Source of the DNA: Acanthamoeba lenticulata
Taxonomy: Eukaryota > Discosea > Longamoebia > Acanthamoebidae
Assembly (NCBI GenBank): GCA_002179805.1
Contig: NAVB01000211.1
Location: 124,001 to 188,000 of the forward strand
Length of the DNA: 64,000 bases
Reading direction: 5' to 3'
The notes beneath the pieces were generated by a model, which saw nothing but the letters and a program-made list of their open reading frames with translations, was not told the DNA's origin and did no database searches. A program made the position numbers and the translations under genes. Below are positions 10,414 to 22,900 of this stretch, in pieces. The first letter of the stretch is position 1. Each line of letters opens with the position of its first letter.

Positions 10414-12158
10414 ATGTCAGGTCCAGCCGTACCCCTAAGCGAGCACGCGGCCAGGGCCACCGCCTCCTTCGCCCGCCTCCTGGCCGAGGCGGAGGAAGGC
10501 GACGCTCTCGGAGAGGCCACCAGCCCTGGCGGCCACATTGACGTAGCCATATCCCCCTCCCTTGACGACACCCTCCACAAGTGCGAACCTGCAGCTTCCG
10601 GCGACAGCCAACGCAGGGTCTACTCCCCTCCTTACCTTCTCAAGTTCAAGGAGGTTCGGCCCCCCTCTTCTCTGCCTTGTCTTGTCACCAAGAGGTAACA
10701 CCCCTTCGTTCTTTCATCCTCTTCGTTCTTGGCTACAGCAATTCACAGAGGCTCCAAAGGGGCTTCCGCCGGGCCTCGCGTGCCTTCCTGCAAATCTATC
10801 TCGGCCTGAACGGCAAAGCAAGGCCGCCGGTCGACCGAACGGCGATCGGCCGGCGTTCAGGCGTGGCGAATCCGCCCGGGACGTTGCCACGCTTCGGTTG
10901 CATCGCGGCCGGCGTGGTCCAGGCATGGACTCGGCCCCCGCGCGGGCTGGCTCGCCCTTCTCTCCCCGGCCCAAGACCCCGGGCTCGCCTACGGTCCCGC
11001 GGTGGCACCGCCCGGAGAGCCAAGAAGGGCCTCGCGGGCGGACCTCGGCGCCCTCGACGCCGCAGCAGTGGAAACGAGCAGAGGAACCGTCCAAGGCCGC
11101 GGCTCACGTCGACGAAGGCGACGAGGAGGACTTTGACCCGAGCACCATGGAAGACAGAGGGAGCTGGCGGCGCGCCGAGGAGCGACCAGCCGCAGTCGCT
11201 CCGGCCGCCGCCGATGGCGCCAAGGTGTGGACGCCGCGCCGGAGGCAGGGCGGGATGAGCAAGGAGCAGGAGCTGCTCTCGCAAGTCAAGGGGATCCTTA
11301 ACAAGCTGTCGGTCGAGAACTTCCATCAGCTGTGCGGCCAGCTGTTTGAGCTCGAAGTTCCCACACTCGACGTGCTCAAAGGGATCGTGGACATCATCTT
11401 TGACAAGGCCACGCTCGAGCCCACCTTCTGCTCGCTCTACGCGCAGCTCTGCGCCGACTGGGCCAACCGTGCGCCCAAGTTCCAGGAGCCGGGATCTGAT
11501 CGCGACATGGTGCGACACTGTCTTATCTCTACGTCTTCGTTCTTTGATGCTCGAAGACTTACGCATCTACTGGTCTTCGCAGACATTCCGGCGAGTTCTG
11601 CTGAACCGATGCCAAGTCATGTTCGAGGCCAAGAAGAAGCAGAAGCCAGAAGGGGGCTCCGACGCTGCCGGCGAGGCCCAGGCAGCGGCTCCGGTCAAGC
11701 GTGTCCTGATCGGCAACGTGATCTTCATCGGCGAGCTCTACCGCAAGAAGCTCATCACGCCCAAGATTATCCACATCTGCCTCAGCACCCTCCTCGCCTC
11801 CGTTACCGGTACGGCCCTTGTGGCGCCCGCGCTACATGAAGATGATCAATGACCTCACCACGGCCTGATGACAGACGCGGTGGCCGCACGCAAAAAGTCC
11901 AGCGCCTCCAAGACGGACCAGCAGGTGCCCCTGGACGAGGACGTCGAGTGCCTGTGCAAGCTGTTCATCATCGTCGGGCGCGACCTGGACTTTTCGCTCG
12001 GGTCGGACAGCCGCAAGCGCATGGAGGAGTACTTCCGGGCCATGCGAGGCATCATGACCGACAAGTCTCTCCCGGCGCGCATCCGCTTCCTGGTGCAGGA
12101 TGTCGTTGAGTTCAGGCAAGCCGGGTGGGCGCACAAGACAGCCAGGTCGGGCAAGTGA
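10414..12158 (+). CDS. eIF4G-like translation initiation factor (MIF4G domain)
   Basis: A scaffold that joins the cap-binding protein eIF4E to eIF4A and the ribosome. Four exons (10414-10653, 10739-11509, 11583-11808, 11875-12158) give about 506 residues. Near residue 70 is YSPPYLLKF, a canonical eIF4E-binding motif (Y-x4-L-hydrophobic). A long basic, Pro/Arg-rich low-complexity region follows. Then comes a MIF4G domain starting at SQVKGILNKLSVENF, with TFRRVLLNRCQ and GNVIFIGELYRKKLIT exactly as in eIF4G, ending in DVVEFRQAGW. It stops soon after the MIF4G domain, so it is short, closer to eIF(iso)4G. The last intron has an adjacent in-frame alternative acceptor. Confidence 0.85.
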
Positions 12159-12277
12159 ATCCAGCGTCTTGGCAAGCACCGTGTACATAAATCATCTTTT
12201 TTTTGGTACCAAATAGAAAAAGCTTTTAAAAAAGGGAAGAAAAAAGAGAAAAATGACAAAACGATCGCAAGAAGCTG

Positions 12278-14835
12278 ATGTGGAGGAGCAGCTTGGGCCG
12301 TACGGCCCTGCCGAGAACGTCTTTGTCCTCGCTGCTCGGGTTGAGCTCGACCAAACCGCCATCACAAGGCAGCGCCCTGTGGAGGTGGCATTCCACCCGC
12401 ACGACCTCCGCCACGCCCGTTCTGGGTCATGGCTTCCTCCTGAACCGACAACACAAGCCAATCACACGGTTTGGGTTATGCGTACGGCACTGGAGCGGCT
12501 CGCCAACCGTGCGGGCTCGTCCGGGCAGGCAGGCGCCTGCCGCGGATGAGGACTCCGATCTCGAAGAATCGCGAGATGAAGCGGAAGCAACGGACGATGA
12601 TGATGAGGAGTGGGACGAGGATGATGGCGAAGAGTTCTATGACGAGGACGATGAAGAAGCCTCCTCTAGCGACCAGCGACGGCGGGTGCCCGCCACCACG
12701 CGGGGGTCGCGCAACCCAGCAGCCGACGAGTGGTTGCCTCTGGGTACTCTTCCTTCTTCCTCATCACAGACAGGTTCATCATCACCACAACTGACCCTGG
12801 GCCTGTGCGAGTCGCAGACGAGTACCGGAAGCGCGAGCTCGAGCGCGAGCTCGCGTTGCTGCACGACCGCATGCTCGACAGCCAGCGCATCAACGCCGAC
12901 CACCTGTCTCGACTGGCCCACCGGCGGTGCCTGTCCGTGAAGGACCCCGAAGACGGCCTCCTGCAGTACATCTGGGACCTGGCCAAAGTGGTACGTGAAG
13001 CGGCCTTTGTTGCAACGTTGACAATGCGACACATGTGTGTTCGTTTTGCTGATGCAATGATGCCAGGGGCACGGCCTCGGCTTGGTGAGCCCCGACGTGC
13101 TCGGAATGCTCATGGGCCGCTTCGCCGCCCACAACAGGATGGAGCTGGCCGAGGAGGCCTATGCCCATATCCTTCACGACCGCCAGCAGCGTGCTCTGTC
13201 CGACGTACGTTGTTTTTGTTTTTTGTTTCCTCTTGCGGCATGCTACGCAGCCAGGCCTGATTCATGTGTGCGTGCAGCCCAAGCTGCCGAGCATCAAGCA
13301 AAAGGACATGGAGCACCTGGTCCTGGGCTTGGCCCATGCGGGGGCGGTCGACCGCGCGCTGGCCCACCTGCGCCAGCTCCAGGAGGCCGCGCCCGATGCC
13401 GCACCACCGGGGAGCTCCAGCGGCGCTGCCCTAAAGAACCGGCGGCCGGTCAGCCCCTCCACGTTTGCCGCCGTCATCCGCAGTCTGGCGCGGTGCGTCT
13501 CCCTCTCTCATCCCTTCCCTCTGAGCGACACGTGAGCGCGCTGATGATGGTGATGATCAACAGCCACAACGAGGTCGATCGAGCGCGCGAGGTACTGCAC
13601 GTGATGGAGCAGCAGACGCCGCTCAACAACACTCATGCCATCAACAGGTGCATTCTTCGCCAGCGCTTCTGCACTTGGTGGTTGTGATGATGGCAAAAAG
13701 GCTGACGGACAAACGCGGGCGCGGCTGAAACAGCTTGATGGCGGCCCGGAACGCGGTGGACGACCCGCGCGGCGCGCTGGCCCTCCTGGCGCGGCTCCGA
13801 ACCTCGGAGGCCGCGGGGCCCCGGCCGGACGTGTCGACCTACGTGGAGGCCGTCGAGAGCCACCACCGGCTGGGCGAGGCTGAGCAGGCCCTCGGCCTCC
13901 TCGACGCCATCGCAGGGGCCGTCAAGGCCGAGCTCGCCTCATCATCGCCCAAGCGAGCGATTGTCGACAATAATGAAGACGATGAGGATGATGAAGAAGA
14001 CGAGCAAGGCCGGCAGTCCCGACGAGGTCGCGAAGAGAGTGCAGAAGAGCGACAGCTGAACATGTGGAACCGCGCGCTGTTGCAGCTGGTCCGAAACGGT
14101 CGCGTGCAGGAGACCTTTGGCCTGTGGCGCCTCATGCGCGAGCGCGAGGGCCTCGAGCCCGACGCGCGCACAGCGTGCCTCCTCATCCGCGCCGCCGCAC
14201 AGTCGCGCAACATGGCCCGCGCGCTCCAGGTCGTCGCCAACATGCGCACCTTCCACGGCCTCCCGGTACGCATAGCCCTCTGCGCATTGGCGCACGGCGA
14301 CGCCTGGGACTGACTTGTCGTCGTTGTTGTCGTTGTCGATGGCGCGCCACGTCAGCTCGACGTGCATTGCTGGAACGAGATCGTGGAGGGCTACGGGGTC
14401 GATGGGCAGCTCGACGCCATGTTCAAGAGCGTCCAGTGGATGTACGGCCACGACGGCCTGCGCCCGAACGAGGCGACGTGGGACATCGTGGAGCGCACCC
14501 TGCGGGCCAACGGCCTGTGGGACGATGCGCCGCATCAGCAGCAACAGCAGCAGGAGGAGAAAGAAGACGAGCGCTCGACAGAGACAGCGACGACGACGAC
14601 GGCGGGGCTCGACAGCGCGGCATGGACGGCCAAGGTGCAGCGCTTGCGGGCGAGCATTGAGGACGACCTGCGCAAGAAGGCGGAGGCGCGGAAGAAGGCG
14701 CTAGAACAGCACGCCAAGATCGCGGGCAAGAAAAAGCAGAAGCAGAAACAAAAGAACAAGAGCGCCACCAAAGGCAAGCCAGGAAGCAACCCGCCAAAAA
14801 ACAGCAACGGGACCAAGACGAAACGCAATAAATAA
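12278..14835 (+). CDS. Mitochondrial pentatricopeptide-repeat (PPR) protein
   Basis: Probably an organellar RNA-binding protein. Seven exons (12278-12743, 12818-12990, 13067-13204, 13278-13492, 13564-13647, 13734-14265, 14356-14835) encode about 695 residues. The start at 12278 gives a presequence rich in Arg, Ser and Thr without acids, which supports mitochondrial targeting. A long Asp/Glu tract follows. The helical pairs are PPR-like: MEHLVLGLAHAGAVDRALAH, AINSLMAARNAVDD, MWNRALLQLVRNGRVQETF, CWNEIVEGYGVDGQLD and PNEATWDIVERTL. The C-terminus is a Lys/Gln-rich coiled coil. No editing (DYW) or endonuclease (SMR) domain is visible. It ends 39 bases before the next start codon on the same strand. 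Confidence 0.82.
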
Positions 14836-14874
14836 AAGATTATTTTAATTTGTTTTCAATTTGTTATTTTATTC

Positions 14875-16456
14875 ATGGACACAAGAGATTTTCGTTGTGC
14901 TCGAGACCGTCGGTTCGAGGGGCTGGCTGAGCCTTCTGCCGCGCCTGCAGCTGCAACTCATACTGGGCGCAAGCACAAGGAGAAACGAGGCGGCTCTTCC
15001 AAGCAGCCTCAGGCCGCTGCGTCGGAGGGCAAGGACGAGACGGCATGGGCTGGGACTTTCTTCTTCCTACAGCTGGCCGACACGCAACTGGGCTTTTACA
15101 ATGACAACCAGGTTTGCAGGAGTACTCGACAAGATGCATCTTGTAGAATCTAAACTCTTTTCTTTTGTGCAGTCCTGGGACAAGGAGATAGTGTTAACCA
15201 CGCGAGCAGTTCGGTGCATCAACGCGATGCGGCCACGCCCGCGCTTCGTGGTGGTGTGTGGCGACCTCGTTCATGCCTACCCATGGGAGAAGCCTGCCTA
15301 CGATCGCCAGGTACGCGTCTTGTTGAGGATGAGCACAACCACCACTTCTTTGTTGACATGAGAACTTCATGTGCAGGTGCAAGACTTTAAACGGTTGATG
15401 AACAAGATCGACCCGTCGATCCCTCTCGTGTGCCTGTGTGGCAACCATGGTGCGCTCACGCTCAGGCCATGCAAGTCTCGCCTTTGCTGACGATGCCGCC
15501 TGGTGCGGTCAGACGTGGGCAACACGCCGACGCGGGCGACCATCGCCAGCTACAAGGAGCACTTTGGCGACGACTACTTTCGTTTTTGGGTCGGCGGAGT
15601 ACGGGCCTCTCCTGGGTCATGAAGAAGGTTGAGGGTTGAGCCGAAGCTCAACGAGAGTATTCTTCATGTGATGTGGGTCAGGTGTGCTGTCTGGTGCTCA
15701 ACGCCTCGCTGTTTGCCGATCCGTCTGGCGCGATGGAGGACTACGAGGAGCAGCGCGCCTGGTTCTTGGAGCAGCTTCGACACTTTGGCGGCCGAGGTCA
15801 CCTTCCCGCCCCCTCGATCGAGGAAGCGGCCGACATGAGAAAGCTGACCGGCGGCGCAGGTCGTGATGGTGGTGTTGTTGGTAAAGACAAGCACGATACG
15901 CAGACGCCCAAGCACCTGCTCGTGTTCCAGCACCAGCCGTGGTTTCTGGAGGAGCCCGACGAAGAGGACCAGTACTTCAACATCCCGCGGGAGCGACGCA
16001 TGCCCATGCTCGACGAGATGGCGCGCGCCGGCGTACGTCGTCACGCCAGCTCTCTTGCTCTTCTTCTTCTTCTTCTTCATTCATGTCGCCGACCATCATC
16101 GTACGACACGACGTGACCACGTGCAGGTGCGCGCCGTGTTTGCGGGCCACTACCACCGCAACTCGTACGGCCGGATGGGCGACATGGAGATGATCACCAC
16201 CTCTGCCGTCGGCCGCCCGCTGGGCGTCGACCCCTCGGGCTTCCGGGTACATTGTTGCGCATTTCATCCTCTTCATCTTCATCTCCGTCATGACCTCACC
16301 ACCGCTTCATCCCCTATGGGGGCTGGCCAGATCGTCAAGGTGAACGAGGAGGGCATCGAGCACGCGTACTGCAGCCTGGACGTGCTGGAGCAGCACGCGG
16401 AGGACCCTTTGCCCCTCTTCAGCGGCCAGCTCAGCTTTGCGACCAAGTCCCCATGA
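14875..16456 (+). CDS. CPPED1-like calcineurin-type metallophosphatase
   Basis: A metal-dependent Ser/Thr phosphatase of the CPPED1 (CSTP1) family. Seven exons (14875-15111, 15173-15310, 15377-15449, 15513-15598, 15682-16032, 16127-16246, 16331-16456) join in frame to 376 residues. Metallophosphatase motifs appear in order: ADTQLGF (family variant of DxH), [31 protein letters not shown], and [19 protein letters not shown] before [12 protein letters not shown] is specific to CPPED1. The Asp of GNHD is formed across a splice. Compared with the human protein there is an extra basic N-terminus of about 45 residues and a Gly-rich insert near residue 240. Confidence 0.92.
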
Positions 16457-16500
16457 GCGAGCACTCGGTTGTTTCATTTCAGTTCACTCAGTTGAGGAGC

Positions 16501-18137
16501 TCAGCTTGGCGGGACGAGAAGAAGGCACTGGTTCTGTTCGCCCAGATACCAGAAGTGGTTGCCCCGCATCGTCTGGACGGGTCCGAAGGAACAGTGGTGA
16601 GCACACAACGACCAGCGCGGCACCTGCGTCATGTGGGTACGTCGCGCCGTACCTTGAGCTTGTTGCTGCCAAAGATCCAGTTGAAGTGCAGCAGATAGCA
16701 GTGGCTGTGTGTGGGGATGAGCTGACATGTCAGAAGGACAGACGAATGGGTGGAGAAAAGGAGGACGGCGCACTCGGAGGCATCGGGCCGCACGGCGTAG
16801 ACGCCGTTGGCGCCCTCGGGCGGCTGCGAGAAGTAGTTGGCGCCGTTGCAGAACTCGTGCAGCTCGAGGGTTGCGCGCTGCAGCCCCACGCCCGGCACGA
16901 GCCCGCTCTGCACCTTGTACTCCACTGCAACCACGCCGCGGGTAAACGATCATGAACGTCAAGAAGGCAGGCGACGAGGGCACGGTACGATCGGCAAACG
17001 TCGCTTGTTCGCTCATGTTGACGGCGCGGGTGTGGCCATACTCCCACAAGACTCGTAGGAAGTTGATGGAGCGCTGCGAGGCTTTGATGTAGTACACCCC
17101 CGTGTTCTGCGTCCTGCAGCGTCAGCCAGCCCGCAAAGAAGAACGTCACACGCAAAGGAGAGGACGAAGCGTACGAGGTAAGCCGCCTTGGGCGCAGCAT
17201 ACGGGGAGTCGGACTGGATCTGGAGGTCGAACTCGCGAGAGCCGCTGCGAAGGAGCTGCCGTGGGTCGCGGAAGAAGACGACGTCTCCATCGACCAAGAA
17301 GACGTTGTAGCCGCGTAGGAGAACTTCTAGCACGTTGCGGGACTTGAGCTTGGAGAGACTTTTGAAGTCGCTGTTGCCGTGGTAGTGGAAGTCGCCCGAG
17401 GCCGCCCGCAGGAAGGGCGCTCCCGGCAGTGCACAGTCCAAGCCAAGGCTGGGACATAGCGCAAGAGCTTCCTCGTCAAGCGCTATGCCGACAACATTGG
17501 TGAACATGTTGACATGGCGTAGCGTGCAGAGCAGGTTGCTCAACAGGTCCACGTAAGCCCTGTTAAACACAACAAGGACTACGTCCCGGCCCTTGTGACC
17601 CTCGGCAGACAAGAAGGCCTCGGAGCGAGCTGCTAGCACCGCGTCCAGCTGTTCGTTGGGTACTGGGGTGATGGCTGGGAGAGAAGCCAAGAGCGGGACG
17701 CCCTCTGCGGTGACGTTTTCTACGCTCGTCTGTACGGCAGGCCCGGGTGGCGGGTCAGGCGGCGCCTTGCTCTTAAGTTCTTCGACAGCCGCCTCAAGCT
17801 GACGTTGCAGCTGGAGTTCAAGATCTTTGTTCTGTCGCTGGAGCAAGTTGGCAAGCTCCTTGTACTGTTCCTCAGCTATTCGCTCCAGGGAGTTCTCGAC
17901 TTGTTGCTGCAATCGCCCTACGCGCTCGTCCACCTTGCGCTCCAGTATCTCTTCAATATCCACGTCTGGGCAATGCAACGTTAGGTAGAACCTATAGCCA
18001 TGAGTAAAAGGGAAGGAGAACAAACCTGCTCTTGTCGCAAAGAGGAAGAGGAGAAGGACAGAGACGCTGGTAATGACCACTACTTGTACAACAAGAGCCA
18101 CCGACATGACGCGTCTGTCCGTTATCAAAGCGAGCAC
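16501..18137 (-). CDS. Type II membrane glycosyltransferase, nucleotide-diphospho-sugar transferase (GT77-like) domain
   Basis: Probably a Golgi enzyme. About 454 residues from five exons (18137-18026, 17965-17175, 17106-16989, 16924-16653, 16572-16501). One signal-anchor helix lies at residues 10-35, then a Glu/Gln-rich coiled-coil stem (residues 40-110), then the catalytic domain. The domain has KGRDVVLVVFNRAYVDLL, VVGIALDEEA, the metal-binding triad in FLVDGDVVFFRDP, NTGVYYIKAS and a late HFNWIFGSNKLK. These match the nucleotide-diphospho-sugar transferase family that includes plant GT77 enzymes. The intron at 17966-18025 is 60 nt and frame-neutral. The gene converges on the CPPED1-like gene, 44 bases apart. 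The sugar is unknown. Confidence 0.8.
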
Positions 18138-18359
18138 TACACAACCAGCGCTTGGTTGCCGCTCGACTAGAGGTAGCCCAAGTCCGCCTAGCGTTCACTG
18201 CCCCTTTAGATGTGTCTTGCTACGTCTTGTTTCGCGACGAGACTCAAGAAATGCATAAGAAAATACCAAAAGAAAAGAACAAAAAGTCTGTGTCGCCCTT
18301 GTGTTCTTGTAAAGCTGTCTTTGTTCTGTTTCTCGTTGTTAAGCGATTGGTATCACATT

Positions 18360-19773
18360 TTACTGGCCCCAGCGTTGGATCATGTTGGAGATCCAGTACT
18401 GGCCGGGCTGCTCGGGCGCTTTCATCAACACAAAGACGTGGCTGATCGTCAGCACCGCGTTCTGCATCTGCATAGTTGTCGTCGCCACCGCCACGAACAG
18501 GCCAATAAGTGAGCCCAACTCTTGGTGGTCATGGTGAAGGAGGTGGTGCTTACCTTCATCGTGCCGAGCACGAGAACGAGCACACTGCTCATGTCGGGCC
18601 CCGTGGGATGGCTCTCAACGCTCCTGATTTCTGGGGAGCTGAGGTCCATCGGCAAGCTCTGTAGTTGGGCAACAGAAGAATGGGTTTAAAAGAACTAATC
18701 GATTTTAAAAAAATAAAAATAAAATAGAAAAAAAAAACGAAAGCGCTACCATGAACTGCTGCATAATCCGTTCGCGGCCTCCCAACTTCTGATCGTTCAG
18801 CGTCAGGCAGCTCTCTGGCCTCTGTACAACAATGATTGTCATGAGAATGTGATCGTAGAAGAAGAAGAGAAGGAAGAGAAGGACGAGGAGAATAAGGGCA
18901 AGATACCAACAAAACTTGCAGGTCGCCTCTTCGGGCCGAGCAGAAGGTCTCATAAAAAAACTGCACGAACTGGCGAGCCACGCCCGCGAAGTCGCCTGTT
19001 GGCTGTGGCGTGGCGGCCACTCCACCGCCGAAGGGGGACGAAGGCGCAGCACCACCGAAGGGGGACGCGGACGCGCCACCGAAGGGGGACGAGGGCGCAG
19101 CACCGAAGGCAGAGGAAGAGGCACCGCCGAAGGGGGAAGAGGAGGCGCCGCCAAAGGGAGAGGAAGAGAAGGGGCTCGCCGCAGGCTGACCAAAAGGTGA
19201 AGACGGGGTGCCTCCGAAGGGGGAGGTAGAATCTGAACTTGGTGCGCCCTGAGATGTGTACGAGATTAAGAAATTAAAGCCACAAAAATGGCCAGCTGTT
19301 CGGAAGGTGGCGTACCTCATGAATATGCCGGCATTGGTCGCCAAATCGACAGGTGCCAGTCCGACTGTAGTTGCGGCACACTTGGCGTTGACCAGTGCCA
19401 CCACCACCGCCACCTCCTCCTCCAGCTCCACCGCCGCTCCCAAATACGCCACCTGAGAGTCGACCGAAGGCACCCCCATTTCCTGTAAATTAGGTCAGTC
19501 CACAATCAAACGGAACAACAAAGAAAATGGGCGCCTACCTCCGAATGTATCTCTGGATTGATCAACTCGATCCGTGCGTGATCCACCACCGCCTCCACCT
19601 CCACCACGACCCCCTCCCCTTCCTTTGCCTTGGCCGGGATTCACGTGCAGGAAGCGGCAGCTGTCTCCGAACTTACATGAGCCAGTGCGGGAGAAGTGGT
19701 CACATTTTCGCTGTCCACCACCGCCACCTCCTCGGCCACCACCTCTGCCCCAACCACGATCATCTATATCCAT
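18360..19773 (-). CDS. Fusion of two CCCH zinc fingers, FG repeats and an NTF2-like domain
   Basis: Six exons (19773-19539, 19482-19316, 19248-18907, 18821-18750, 18658-18554, 18467-18360) give 342 residues. Order: short acidic start; Gly/Arg-rich; CCCH finger 1 (CDHFSRTGSCKFGDSCRFLH); Gly-rich spacer; CCCH finger 2 (CRNYSRTGTCRFGDQCRHIH); about 85 residues of SPFGG-type FG repeats; then an NTF2-like fold from VARQFVQFFYETF through SCLTLNDQKLGG and VLVLVLGTMK to SHVFVLMK and YWISNMIQRW. CCCH plus FG matches NUP42 (GLE1 partner); NTF2-like domains occur in NTF2, p15/NXT1 and G3BP. The pairing suggests a nuclear-pore or mRNA-export adaptor. The acidic loop NTF2 uses to bind Ran-GDP is not evident. 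All splices are in frame. Confidence 0.82.
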
Positions 19774-19883
19774 GTTTGCAGTGAGATGGTTACTAGTTGT
19801 TTGTCAATCGCTTCACCCAGCAGGGACCAACGTTGATGTGCCCAAGGCCTTTCGCGAAACTTCACGAAGCTATCGTGCTGGCA

Positions 19884-19891
19884 TGACGTCA
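19884..19891. promoter_or_regulatory. CRE-type palindrome in a divergent promoter
   Basis: The eight bases tgacgtca are the perfect CREB/ATF-type bZIP palindrome, flanked by gca on the left. They sit between the divergent starts of the CCCH-FG-NTF2 gene (19773) and the lipase gene (19952), a gap of 178 bases. Function is inferred. Confidence 0.45.
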
Positions 19892-19951
19892 GCATGAGCT
19901 GGCATTAGAAAAGCACAAGACAAAGGCAACCACCCTTTTTCCACAGACAAG

Positions 19952-22900
19952 ATGGAGAAGGACACCAGCAAAAGGCGGCCCAACGAAGCAGACGTTGCGG
20001 CCCCTCCTTCAGCATCCTCCTCCACCATATTCTTCAATCCGTTTGCCGGCATGGTCTCGGCCACGCGATCGTTTTGGGGCAGCGATGATAATCAAACGAC
20101 CAGCGGTGAGCATCGTCCTGGCCCGCCACCACAACCAAGCGCAACTCAGCTACAACCATTGGACAACAAGGAGAGCAGCTTCGACGAAGAGGTCATCTCT
20201 GTTGATCTCGACTCCCTGCCTGCGGCCGTCGTGTTCGGGCCACGCGCTCAAGCACACCGCAGCAACCGCCCTGAGCTGCGGCGCCTCAAGGAAGAGCTCG
20301 CCATGTGCTCCGCCGAGAGCGACGAAACGTCTCCCAGGCGGCTGCTGCACGACGACGAAGCAGAGGAAGACTACAACGACCTCGGTGAAGGCGAAGGCGA
20401 AGGCGAACGTACGTTGAGCTGCTACGCGCTTCCGCGTGTGCATCGTTCTCACCTCACTGTCTTCGCCCCTACGCAGTGGCGTTGACTTCGCAGACGTCGT
20501 GGGCTATCTTTCAGACCGCTCGGGCTTGGCTGCCCAGCATCAACGTACAGGCTGCCCTCTCGTCTGTTGGGTCCTCCATCAAATATTCCATCATTTCTCC
20601 TCAAACGTACGTTAGCTTCAACGCTTGGCTCTTTCTTCCAGCCTCACGGGGGCAGCGGCTACTCGACAGGGAGGAGACATTTGGGAAGATCGCAGCCTTG
20701 GCGTCACAATTCTTTGCTGATGTAGACGTCAGCTACGCTGAGCTCATCACGGGCCTCATGCTCCTCAGCAGTACACACGCCTCTTCGTCATTTCCATCGC
20801 CATTGTACTCACAATCATGCTTTCCACTCTCCAGTCTGTCAGCGGAAGCTGCGAGAGACCATCCACACCGACATCCCCGTCAGCCGCGTACCACTGCCCT
20901 TCTCCCCGCTTGACCCCATGAAGCCCATTTACCCATCGCGCTGACGGTTGTGTCCACACGGCAGGCGGCGCTGGAGGACGGCTATTACTACATGCGCTTC
21001 GCCGCCGCTGTCTACGGGTGGCAGCTCATCTACGGCTACAACTTTGAGGTGCGCCCCCTCTTCGTTTGGCTTGATCAACGAGCTTTGCGGAAGAGACCAA
21101 TCCCGCACGCGCGTTTTGGGCACTGCACATGCACAGGGCAAGGCCAACGGCCTGTTCAAGGGCCTCTTCTCAGGGGACTCGATCAACCCGCAGATCGTGG
21201 CGGCCAAGACGGGCATCGACGAGGCCGACCTGATCACGACGCAGTGGGAGTCCAAGGACTTCAACCCGGGCCACTACATGGCCTACGACCACGCGCGCCG
21301 GAGCGTCGTCATCGCCATCCGCGGCACGTTCCACCTGCGCGACGCTCTGACCGACCTCGTCGCCTCTTATGAGCCATTCGAGGACGGCGTCGCCCATTGC
21401 GGCATTCTACAAACAGCACAAAACAAGCTCGCCCACCTCGAGCCCTTCCTTGTCGAGGCCCTCCAGGCCCACCCTGACTACGGTCTCGTCATCGTGGGCC
21501 ACTCCCTGGGCGCCGGCGCCGCGTCCCTCCTCGCCATTCTTCTCCACCATAGTACGCTCCTCCATGCGTTCCACACCATGGACTGGCCGCTGATGTAACC
21601 CGGCCCTGCAGAGTACCCGGAGCTCCACATCCGATGCCATGCCTACGCCACGCCGTGCGTTGTCTCGCTGGACTTGGCCAAGAAGTACCGCCACCTCATC
21701 ACCTCCTACGTCATGGGTGCGCCTCCTCTTTCCCCTCTTCGTTCTTTGTCGTCGCTTTTCTTTCTTCTGCTTCTTCTTCTTCTTTCGTTCTTTGTGGTGG
21801 TGGCTGATTGGAGGCGTGGATTGGTGATTCAGGGGATGACCTGGTGCCGCGCCTGTCGTACGGCTCGATGGAGGAGCTCAAGCACAACATCCTCATCATC
21901 CTCGGGCAGGAGAAGAGCACCGTCGCACGCATGTTTCAGCTCTTTGCTGCGGGCAACGCCCTCGGTTCGCGCCCCCCCCCCTCTCTTCCCCTTTCCCCTA
22001 CATACCACGGCCGCCACAACAGGAGCTCACCAGTGCCCCAACAGGCAAAACGGCGACGAAGAAGCTGGAGAAGCTGCTCAAGGTCAACTCCACCCTCAAC
22101 ATTGAGGAGCTTCAGAAGAAGCGCCGCGAGCTCGCCCTCCCCGAGAAGCTCTGGCCTCCGGGTATCCATCCTCACCTCCTCATCCCCCGCCATTTGCCCC
22201 AACCGCTCGCCTGGTGGTGCCTCTGGCGTGCGTGGGCTGACGACCATCAAAAACAGGGGTGGTGTATCACATGTACATGCTGCCAAAGCGCATGTGGGGG
22301 CCTGCGGCGCGAGAGCGCCAGCGAAAGCAGAAGCAGGATGACGAGCACAAGAGCCATCTCTCCCCGGAGGAGGCCATCTTGGGTTCGTGGATTGGAAGGG
22401 GGAGCAGTGGTTGAGGGACGGTTGGCTGACCTTACGTGGGTGACGTGACAATGGCGATGATGACAGAGATGATCACGCAGAACGAGGCGCACAACAAACG
22501 ACGTCAGCTCAGCGCCGACGGTGACCTCCACCGCCTCCATTCTCGCGAGGCATCCTCTGTCGCCGACGAAGCAGCCGAGGCCAGATCTTGTCCGGATCAT
22601 CAGCACCAGCCGGAGAGGAAGCAGCGCCGCAGCGTCGGCTCAGCGCCGGAGCGCGACGACCTGGAGATGGAGCGACTCGCAGGCGAGTTCGACGCTGAAC
22701 GGCGCGAGCGTGAGTCCGGGCCCGAGCAAGATTCAACGCCACTCGGGAGCGGGAGTGACGCGGCGGCCCAACACGCCGAGGGCGACCACAAGTGGAGCGA
22801 CCCCGACGGCAAGGGCAAGCAGAAGCAGGACGAGCTGCCGCCGCGGCAGGGCAGCGCGCGACAGCGACGAGGCCAGACCGGACAGCGGCGCTACGCCATC

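Noticed and set aside
20600..20650. Possible intron with donor gtacgt inside lipase exon 2
   Set aside because: Splicing there breaks the frame into the conserved DVDVSYAELITGL region, whereas reading through keeps it.
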